A DNA stretch of 64,000 nt. It comes from Micropterix aruncella (taxonomy: Eukaryota > Arthropoda > Insecta > Lepidoptera > Micropterigidae). The stretch spans positions 10,478,365 through 10,542,364 of the forward strand of contig OX155960.1 of the NCBI GenBank assembly GCA_944548615.1, read 5' to 3'. The position numbers were made by a program, and so were the translations under genes. This document shows positions 57,401 through 64,000 of the stretch, piece after piece (within the stretch, counting starts at the first letter, position 1; each line of letters begins with the position of its first letter). The notes below the pieces were generated by a model that searched no databases, was not told where the DNA came from, and was given only the letters and a program-made list of their open reading frames with translations.

Positions 57401-58121
57401 GGTTACGATATGGGACAGGGTCTGTTAGCTTGTACCGTATTTGAAAACAGATGCGGCGGTGGTCTGCAAATGATGGCTCGTTTGATACGTGCCATCCCTC
57501 AATCAAACTGGCCGCCGCGTCCGTTGCCAAGGTAATGTCTATGATAGTTTGGTACCTAGAGTTTACAAAGGTAGGTTCCCTACCTCTGTTTATAATGCTT
57601 AGGTTTGTTTGAAATAGATATTCAGCTAAGGACTCTCCCCTTCTGTTGGTGTCTTTGCTTCCCCACAGAGAGTGATGGGCATTGGAGTCCGCAGATATGA
57701 TCAGGTCCCAGTCGTGTGCTTCACAATGCTGCACCAGTCTGGCTAGTTCTCCTGAAGGAGTTTCGCTCTCGCTCGGCATGTACACTGAAGCTAGGACTAG
57801 GACAGTTTGTTTTTCTGTGGTGAGTTTCACTGCAGTTAGGTCTCTCGAACAGAATTGGTTAAGTAAAGTGGTTGCTAAAGATTTAGGCACGTAGATGCAT
57901 GTTCTTGGGTTTTCAACAGAGGTGTCTAACATTAACTTACCTCCGATGCTGTTTAGACCGCAGATCTTGTTGTTTCTGATCCAGGGTTCCTGGATCATGG
58001 CGACGGTCTGGTTGTTCATCTCCAGCACTCTGCGTAAGGTGGCCGCCGCTATTTGTTTGTGCTGGAGGTTGGTTTGGATGACGTTAAGAGAGAGGGAGCT
58101 ATGGGCTGCGCAGGACGTCAT
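54492..58121 (-). CDS. LINE-A ORF2: endonuclease, reverse transcriptase, RNase H
   Basis: Nicks target DNA, copies the RNA and degrades the template. Numbering from the first Met of the open frame (58286): apurinic-type endonuclease about 66-285 (NVIQTNLQH, catalytic Glu 100 in QEPW, ISADSNAHHSLWGS, SFADHR); reverse transcriptase about 500-790 (FRPISLTSF, FIDIEGAFD with Asp 643, GCPQGGVLSPLLW, GYADDLAIM at 729-737); RNase H about 990-1115 (YTDGSKTTQGTGAG, QAEC, VSDSAS, GNDAADELA with Asp 994, Glu 1030, Asp 1056, Asp 1105); a Cys-Cys-His-Cys cluster at 1209-1226. The likely start is Met 56 (58121), because upstream codons overlap ORF1. It overlaps the ORF1 end by 23 bp in the +1 frame. Confidence 0.9.
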   Translation of the reverse strand: MTSCAAHSSLSLNVIQTNLQHKQIAAATLRRVLEMNNQTVAMIQEPWIRNNKICGLNSIGGKLMLDTSVENPRTCIYVPKSLATTLLNQFCSRDLTAVKLTTEKQTVLVLASVYMPSESETPSGELARLVQHCEAHDWDLIISADSNAHHSLWGSKDTNRRGESLAEYLFQTNLSIINRGREPTFVNSRYQTIIDITLATDAAASLIEGWHVSNEPSFADHRRICFQIRYKLTDPVPYRNPRKTDITRYTHLLNKALGDKQLTNAALSTENIETNVQILTTTLLSSYELACPVVKPKDPGKSSWWGPELERLRRGLRTLFNRAKNTRTSEDWDKYKTAQKHYKKRIRFRRTESWQNFCSSINSTNQAGRIKKILAKGEPNLLGSLKKEDGTYTNTDVETSSVLLETHFPGCQITEDPEWPDENYSTPTTQEWEVANKIVTEDKIKWALKSFKPFKSAGLDGIFPALLQWQPTHATKYLLPIYRACIAFKYIPKAWREAKVVFLPKPGKEDYSHAKSFRPISLTSFLLKTLERLMDRHLRDGALRNKQLHPQQHAHTKGKSTESALHMVVHKIESALTNKLSTLAAFIDIEGAFDKTMHNSINHALQELKVEPVTIKWITELVSKRAVQIVMNTTTRAKVVKGCPQGGVLSPLLWNIVVDSLIKTLNERGYTTIGYADDLAIMINGNAENMLCKVMRSALQIVEKWCDEHKLSVNPKKTELILFTKKRKLPELQAPKLFNTKLSLSTEVKYLGVILDSKLNWASHIEAKTKRACLTFWQCRRLVGKKWGLNPKITLWLYTSVIRPSLTYGSVVWWPRTQLTTVKARLQSLQRLACVAATGCMRTTPSAALEYLLNMRPLDLVIQEEAKAAALRLRANGLWKQNTETPHSKILKRVLEEIPLLDAPMDRIICHHVFDRRYNIQLIAEPADHSGTNEVRIYTDGSKTTQGTGAGVFSNDLNIKISTTLGNLNTIFQAECIGITRAAQAVAAKDVGDLSLKFVSDSASVLQALAKNTITSVLVLECHNALQSIAGSNRVTLQWIKGHSDSLGNDAADELAKRGSKEILHGPEPLMPIPQAQIKTWLRRNTEETHLTEWKKNAGCRQTKNAVPEASKKLARNLTRLKRDKIRKVIGTMTGHCPLNKHLFTIGVTDSPLCRGCMEEEETPQHVLMECRSVAEQRAKILQSPASVPEACSNPNRLLTFWDSLGWLE

Positions 58122-58848
58122 CTTCGTCACTGGTGCATCCCTCAATCCGCAGTGGCGAATTCGTCTCCATTCCTCCACCTCTGCCCTCCCGTTGGGGGGC
58201 AGAGGTGGAGGGTTCCGGATTCGCCGCTGCGGTTGTTGTCTCGGCCGTTGTGGTCTCTTCTGTGGGGAAGAAGCGGATATACCCACTTCCTGACATATGA
58301 GCTACTCGGCGGTCTCTGTCCAGGATTATTTGCCTCTGGTCTTCAGGGATTCCAAGAATTAGGTGAACCACCTTTTCTCTTGCATCACCCTCCTGAGGCT
58401 TTTCATCCACAGACATATCGTAGCACTGCCACGAGTCTACTTTGTACCACGGGTTTTGGGCACAGAGGACTCTGTGTAGTGTGGTTGCGTCCGTAATACG
58501 GGTATGGATAAGAAGCCCTGCCTTGAGCCTCTTCTTCATCTCTGACTGCCTGATGACAGCCAGGGTGGTGTTGGGTATGGGTGATGCCATTGTCATGACT
58601 GCGTTTTCCAGCCAGCTGAGCGCGTTTTCGTCCTCACACCACATCGCTAATGCCCCGTCCATCAGGAAGGGGCGACCGCGGAAAGATGGGGCGTGCGCGC
58701 TCGGGGAGGGTGGAGACAGTACAGCTTGTAGGATGCTATCGTCGATAGTCTCCTTAAGCTGCTCTGCTTGAACCTGTGACAGGTCTCTCGGCGGAACAGT
58801 GATGACCGCCACCTTCATGTGTGATTGAGCCGCATCTGCGTAACTCAT
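58099..58848 (-). CDS. LINE-A ORF1, nucleic-acid-binding-type protein
   Basis: 249 residues starting MSYADAAQSHMKV. It presumably coats the element RNA, as ORF1 proteins of non-LTR elements do. Segments such as PSFRGRPFLMDGALAMWCED, ALSWLENAV and CAQNPWYKVDSWQCY resemble a domain found in insect transposon ORF1 proteins (DUF4780-like, by memory). No Cys-Cys-His-Cys knuckle is visible. The tail is Thr/Ala-rich, then acidic (TSDEDDVLRSP). The start is the first Met, 87 bp from the element's 5' edge. Confidence 0.75.
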   Translation of the reverse strand: MSYADAAQSHMKVAVITVPPRDLSQVQAEQLKETIDDSILQAVLSPPSPSAHAPSFRGRPFLMDGALAMWCEDENALSWLENAVMTMASPIPNTTLAVIRQSEMKKRLKAGLLIHTRITDATTLHRVLCAQNPWYKVDSWQCYDMSVDEKPQEGDAREKVVHLILGIPEDQRQIILDRDRRVAHMSGSGYIRFFPTEETTTAETTTAAANPEPSTSAPQREGRGGGMETNSPLRIEGCTSDEDDVLRSP

Positions 58849-58947
58849 CGCCCGTTTGGGTTTCGCTTCGGTTTTCGCGCGTTTGGACTCCCCTCTAGGA
58901 GACTGGGTCTCGTCCAGACGAGCTCGTTTCGACTCGCGACTGCTCTT

Positions 58948-59282
58948 GAAACGACCAATCGACTATCCGATTCCGGGTGAAAGCCGGATAAAGGACGCCG
59001 TGGTCCGCGATAGAGTTGGTAGAGACCGTTTCACCGCTACGTAAAGGAGACGACCGCACAAGCGACCTGAAACACGTAACCAGTCGGGAGTTCGAAGTAA
59101 TCTGGTTACAACTGGTTATCTCGCGGTAAGGCGTTGTGGTCTCTTAAGAGCGTATGGCAAAGCTAGACGGTGGACCGTTTCGTCCTTAGTCTTCTGCGCT
59201 CACTTCACGGGAGACAGAACGATCAATATTGTTAAAACTTTCTGAGGTGACGGGTTCGCCCGTTGTAGTCGACAGCTCTAGT
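58948..59282 (-). mobile_element. R element copy 12, 5' part (middle layer)
   Basis: On the minus strand it begins ACTAGAGCTGTCGACTAC at 59282 with the ACGGG/CCCGT hairpin, and continues to the LINE-A insertion point at GAAACGACC. Together with 54118-54403 it makes a copy of about 0.62 kb. Confidence 0.8.
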
Positions 59283-59590
59283 TGTGCTCTAAGGGTCGTG
59301 TGAGGAAACTGATAGTGATTCTAAGGTGCATCTTGCTCATGTCAAGTAGGGCCTTAGTTTTCTTAGGAAGTGGTTGCTCCATCGTGGCCTTTGTCTGGCG
59401 ACATCCTTGGCTCTGTTTCCAGGATGCCCGATGTTCCTGCTCTAAGCAGTCCCTGATGATTTTCTTACCTATAGCGAAGGGGACCCCAATAACTGACTCC
59501 ACCGGGCAATCCAGTGTGCACAGTTTTGCCAGTATTTGCCAGTCTTAACCTCCTAAGCCATGACTTTACTTTCCCGGCCCACCAACCGAC
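59283..59590 (-). mobile_element. LINE-B, 5' part (outermost layer)
   Basis: Minus strand reads ESVIGVPFAIGKKIIRDCLE, HRASWKQSQGCRQTKATMEQ and MSKMHLRITISFLT, the region between RNase H and the Cys-rich end, with a frame change just before HTTLRAQ at the break. Upstream sequence past 59590 is not LINE-B, so the copy is 5'-truncated. Confidence 0.7.
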
Positions 59591-59599
59591 CAGGAGGGA

Positions 59600-60115
59600 A
59601 AGTATTGTGAACGCACATTTTTTTCTCGAGATGAATACGGAAATATCTATTTTGAGACTCCTAAGACGATTAATACCATTTCCAGATTGAAGTCTATCTG
59701 TGTGTCTGTGTGTCTGTCTGTATGTGCGTATGTATTCCTCCTTCCGCCCAAACGCTTAATGCTATTGAGCTGAAATTCGGTATGGCAACTTATTAGGTCA
59801 TAGAAATAGCTGAAAAAATTGTGGTTGAAATCGGTTAAAATATCACAGCACATATGCAAGCTGCACAAATAATATTGAAATTCCGTTATGCAAATGTATG
59901 GGGAAATCAAATATTTAAATTTTCGGCGTCCCGCGTTTAATATCGCGCGACGCACGTTCGAAATTTAAATGTTCATTGCGTTGTTTCGCCCGTTCGAAAT
60001 TAGAACGTTTAACGGCGAATTTTACGGCGACGCGCGTTTGCAATTCGATTTTTAAATTAAATGAGATGATGTCCTTGGCTACTTGCCGGTAAAGTATTTT
60101 TACCGCTTTTTTTTT
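59600..60115. repeat. Dispersed repeat 'Q', copy 3
   Basis: GTATTGTGAACGCAC, CCAGATTGAAGTCT, GAGCTGAAATTCGG and GTGGTTGAAATCGGT in the same order as copies 1 and 2. Confidence 0.5.
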
Positions 60116-60345
60116 TTGTTGTTTAAGGTTATTTATTTATTTATTTATTTTATTTATTAATTTACAATAACTTTATATATGTCATATACACACCATTAAC
60201 ATACTATGGTTGAGTTGGGAGAGATTGAGCACATCCTATGTTGAAAATGTTTATTCTGATTCCTAACTAGGTCAGAGACCCGTATCTAGGGATGCTGATT
60301 TTTGTTTAATACATGTAGTATCGACGAGCTGACTCTTTTGATATT
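60116..60345 (-). repeat. Probable LINE 3' untranslated end
   Basis: ATTTATTTATTTATTTATT followed by TTCCTAACTAGGTCAGAG, similar to the CTAACTAGGCAGAGCC region of the LINE at 34290. No coding part remains. Confidence 0.4.
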
Positions 60346-60388
60346 ATGAACTTACGTTGCATATACATAGACATACATACACACATAC

Positions 60389-60777
<389 letters not shown>

Positions 60778-60984
60778 CATACCTACACATATATATACAT
60801 AGGCCAATAATACACGACATTTGATATTAGTTAGTAATACATAATTTCATAAAACAACTTAAATTATTAGCGAGAGCAATATTGAGACTCAGCATACATT
60901 GGACCCCTTTCAAGCAGGTACTTCTTTATAAGTATTTTGAATGAATTTAAGTTGTTTGCATTCTTATAACTCTCATTTAAATTT

Positions 60985-61590
60985 AAAATCGAAGACTATC
61001 GCGGTTGTTTGACATTATAAATAGGATAGAAAACGAATTTACCGCGTGAAATTTGTAGCACCCGACGTTTCGGTGACGTTGCAGCCGCCGTTGTCTAGGG
61101 TAGACTGAAGAGCTGTCAATCCGTTGTTTTGCGGGTAGGCCGCATACCGCTGCCGCCGCTGCGTAGGTTATAACGGTGTTGGGCGGCCGGGCTCGGAGCG
61201 CGGGAATTTTGAAAATCCGTCTTGCACACAACACTCACTGTATCCTGTTTTACGTCTTTGCGTTCGGCGTTCGGCGGCGGGAACATTTTAAGAAGAGGGT
61301 TCCACGTAGAAGAGAGTTTGTAGCCGTCGTCTCTATTGAAGTTCGGGGTTCTTCTCACTTCAATGGCTTCCCGGATCATGCGAGGAAAGAAGAATTGTTC
61401 CTTGGATAGAACAATAGGATTTTGAAATTGTATCCAGTGGTTACTTTCGCTATCCAATATATGTTCGCAGATCGCCGATTTTTCTCGCTGAACGTTTTTA
61501 ACAGCTTGGATGTGTTCTGTCAGTCGCGTGGCTATGGGTCGTTTCGTTTGTCCAACGTAGGCTAGACCGTCCAACATAGCCACGCGACTG
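60985..61590 (-). pseudogene. Penelope-like element, GIY-YIG endonuclease end, left inverted copy
   Basis: Minus strand encodes LAYVGQTKRPIATRLTEHIQ (second half of a GIY-YIG nuclease), KSAICEHILDSESNHWIQFQ, FFPRMIREAIEVRRTPNFNR and DDGYKLSSTWNPLLKM, the characteristic end of Penelope-like ORFs, open to about 61116. The terminal sequence ends at about 60985 with the outer block GACTATCGCGGTTGTTTGAC. The reverse transcriptase is absent. Confidence 0.85.
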
Positions 61591-61940
61591 AGAGAACACA
61601 TGAAAGCTGTTAAAAACGTTCAGCGAGAAAAATCGGCGATCTGCGAACATATATTGGATAGCGAAAGTAACCACTGGATACAGTTTCAAAATCCCACAAA
61701 ATCCAAGGAACAATTCTTCTTTCCTCGCATGATCCGGGAGGCCATTGCAATAAGAAGAACCCCGAACTTCAATAGAGACGACGGCTACAAACTCTCTTCT
61801 ACGTGGAACCCTCTTCTTAAAATGCTCCCGTCGCCGAACGCCGAACGCAAAGACGTAAAACAGGATACAGTGAGTGTTGTGTGCAAGACGGATTTTCAAA
61901 ATTCCCGCGCTCCGAGCCCGGCCCCCCACCACTCTCATTT
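61574..61940 (+). pseudogene. Penelope-like element, endonuclease end, right inverted copy
   Basis: Head-to-head with the left copy: 61507-61534 and 61574-61602 are nearly complementary across about 40 bp. Plus-strand codons repeat KSAICEHILDSESNHWIQFQ, REAIAIRRTPNFNRDDGYK and FQNSRAPSPAPHH, then the copy breaks off at about 61935 before the terminal sequence. Confidence 0.8.
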
Positions 61941-63288
61941 AAATTATTATAAAATCTCTTATTCTTATAACTCTCATTTAAAATCTTAAAAATCTATTTA
62001 TTGTATTATGTTGTTATGTACATAAAAAATAAAATAATGTAAGCTATCAAAATAACAAGAAATGGATCTTACTGCATTAAACATTGCAATTGCCAATTTT
62101 CCTTTGATATTATGATTTTTGTCATCCTGAGAGGATCCGTTTCTTACAATCATGATATCAATTAACCATGCCAGCATATAAATATTTATTATTCTTGGCT
62201 ATATATATGGCACTACTTTTTTCTAAATAAAAATCGCACCTATTTCCGCAGGTTAAACACGAACCTTGCTTAAACAGTGATTTTAAAAACATATGTATTA
62301 CATATGTCGAAATAAATGATATGATATGATAATATTTAACCTTCGCATGTGCTGGCCTGACAATGAAATTCGCTTGTATTTATTCGACGATAAATGGTAC
62401 ACGAAAATGATCTCATCATCCGATAACGAGCTTTCATTTGCGCCAACTATGACTGCGTAGCGTGATTAAAAGCTTTGCAATCTACACAATTCTGATGAAT
62501 ATTAACATCGGGGCGAATTTCGCACTAAGCGTGCCCAGACTGAAATATTACGCACGAAGCAGACTTGACACAACCTTAAGTACATTACATTTACTCAATG
62601 GATATAACACGTTACTTAAGTTTTCATATATCAAGTTTAACTAACCATGTTAATGCGATTAGTACAAAAAAGAGAGCAGTAAAAAAAACAGAATAATAAT
62701 AAAAGGAAGATACTTATTATTAGGAAGCACATTATTTCTAAGGTAATGTGACAGGTTTGTTTAGATTTTTTTTTTTAAAAAAAGAAGGTTTTGAGATTGT
62801 GGCATTTAAAGATTTGACAAGTCGACTGAGTTTATTTTCCATGTTGATGACGTAAAGTTTTAAACATAATGGTATTATGATAGCTGACATTCTAATTTTC
62901 ATATAATTTATTATACATCTATTAATTTTTTTTAAATACGAAGGCATATTGCTGGATTGACAGTAAAATATATATTTTTTGATTATTCTATATAGAATTT
63001 GCATTTGTATTTTAATATATTATTCTCCCTGTCTCTTAAATCACATTAGTATATTTTGATTATTTGTATGTAGGTAATATTGAATATATTATTATAGCCA
63101 TGACCACTATCACGATAGTTATGTTTTTAATAATTATTTTTTTAGCATTTAATTTTGTGACGCATCCAAGTGTAGGAATGCCTATCTACTGGAGTAGTTG
63201 GTTGTATTGTATTGTATTGTAATATAGCTTTTTAATAAAAAATATAAGTGATGAGAAATATATTTATTAAGGGGGAAGCCTGGGTTGG
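61941..63288. other. AT-rich DNA, nothing recognised
   Basis: A (TTGTA)n run at about 63205-63222 may be a LINE tail. A minus-strand frame (63004-62738) is open but shows no motif. Confidence 0.35.
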
Positions 63289-63327
63289 ACGGTCAAAAAA
63301 CCATGTTTTTCATGGTTTTTTGACCGT
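63289..63327. repeat. Perfect 17-bp inverted repeat
   Basis: ACGGTCAAAAAACCATG, five T's, then its exact complement (63311-63327). A short hairpin of unknown role at the edge of an AT-rich block (63328-63714) in which nothing else is recognised. Confidence 0.7.
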
Positions 63328-63718
63328 TACTTAAATTTGAAATCTACTCAGGAATCTTTTAACTCTGGAATCGCTGATAGTTGCAGATTGCTATAAATGT
63401 AAAAAACTTACTACTGTTCTTTAAATAAAACTTTAAACGCGTTTTTCTCAAAACCATATTTTTTGTTCTGCGCCGATGATAAAAAAAACTACTTGACGGA
63501 TCGCGTGGTTCCAATTTTTTTTAAAGATTATCAAAATCTTTTCTACATATATTAACTAAAAAAAAAAAAGAGGAAAAGATGTTTTTATATAATTTTTTTT
63601 ACTAGTTAAACACAAAATTTTGGAGCGAAAATCGATTTTATTCCTTTAAATCCTTGAAAAATTATAACAAAATTACATTAGAACATTATTTTTGTTTTAT
63701 GTTCGGATATACTATAAT

Positions 63719-64000
63719 AGGCCCCAGCGGGCCACCCCCTGGCTACCAGTTTTGGCAGGCCATCTTCTGTATGGAATTAACCTTCAGGATACCTCCTTCC
63801 TCTCGACTGTGTACGAGACCGAAGTCGCTTACGCGGCCTTTATCGACCTCTATCAGCGGTGATTCAGTTTGAATATATCGCGGACCAAATGCATCTTTTG
63901 GCCGGCTTTGAATTCAGGATCAGGTAGCCTAATAGTAATTTCAAGAGTGGTTGACGACAGGTCAACATCCACCCCCGCTGCTTAGGAGACCGTATACTTC
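63719..64000 (+). mobile_element. R element copy 13 (variant II), 5'-truncated, runs off the window
   Basis: Starts within the family at CAGCGGGCCACCCCCTGGC, carries one GGCAGGCCATCTTCTG unit and ATATCGCGGACCAAATGC, and reaches the window end at the GACCGTATACTTC region. Confidence 0.7.

Larger units (their letters stand above)
54404..58935 (-). mobile_element. LINE-A: complete non-LTR retrotransposon, 4.53 kb (innermost layer)
   Basis: Bounded by a perfect 12-bp duplication GCGACTGCTCTT (54392-54403 and 58936-58947) taken from the host R element. From the 5' side: 87-bp leader, ORF1 (58848-58099), ORF2 (ending 54492), 88-bp 3' UTR and a tail of CTAA/CTA units. Both frames are free of stop codons and the target duplication is unmutated, so the insertion is recent and may be competent. 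The domain order (endonuclease, reverse transcriptase, RNase H) places it in the I superfamily; the LOA clade is my best guess. Confidence 0.9.

Noticed and set aside
54466..58771. Plus-strand open frames up to 273 codons across LINE-A
   Set aside because: They are antisense shadows of ORF1 and ORF2.
61020..61120. Hammerhead ribozyme in the Penelope-like terminal sequence
   Set aside because: Such ribozymes are known in this element class and GAAAC and CTGAAGA words occur, but the core motifs do not appear in the required order with pairable stems.

Overview
This is eukaryotic nuclear DNA, almost certainly from an insect. The two host genes have GT-AG introns and are insect-like. The mobile elements (non-LTR retrotransposons, Penelope-like, Helitron, hAT, mariner, PIF/Harbinger and piggyBac-like elements, tRNA-headed SINEs) suggest a repeat-rich insect, perhaps a moth or butterfly, but the order is inference. 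There are no operons, CRISPR arrays or rRNA genes.

Host genes. (1) Positions 225-4629, plus strand: the last three coding exons of an SLC35B3/Papst2-type PAPS transporter; its 5' exons lie outside the window. (2) Positions 22840-13438, minus strand: five coding exons of a Src42A-type tyrosine kinase (N-terminal linker, SH3, SH2, kinase N-lobe, rest of kinase with the regulatory tail). The first exon, expected to carry the Met-Gly myristoylation start, was not found. The two genes converge, with about 8.8 kb of repeat-rich DNA between their stop codons. From about 23 kb to 64 kb I find no host exon; this is the Src42A 5' intron/upstream region or intergenic DNA.

Mobile layer. Almost all remaining recognisable sequence is transposable. 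The most abundant component, called 'R element' here, is a non-coding unit of about 0.62-0.69 kb (a longer variant reaches about 1.1 kb). It is present in 12 substantial copies plus fragments, in both orientations, with direct target duplications of 13-15 bp at several copies and a conserved foldable 5' end. One R copy sits inside a LINE (LINE-B) and is itself split by a complete 4.5-kb LINE (LINE-A, 54404-58935) with two open reading frames and a 12-bp target duplication: a three-level nest with datable order. Other well-delimited insertions are a Helitron (46303-47027), two hAT remnants (38320-39131, 52743-53631), a piggyBac-like element (11670-13109), PIF/Harbinger-like elements (19228-20129, 47156-47926), two palindromic MITEs (23372-23715, 32280-32629), Penelope-like endonuclease fragments arranged as inverted pairs, and SINEs.

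How parts relate. Papst2 supplies the sulfate donor to the Golgi and Src42A is a membrane-associated signalling kinase; nothing here links them functionally. Much of the interest lies in the R family, the Penelope palindromes, an unidentified retrocopy in a Src42A intron, and two apparent substitutions at key positions (SH3 Tyr to Cys in Src42A; RT Asp to Asn in LINE-D). All identities rest on reading motifs by eye; no database search was run.
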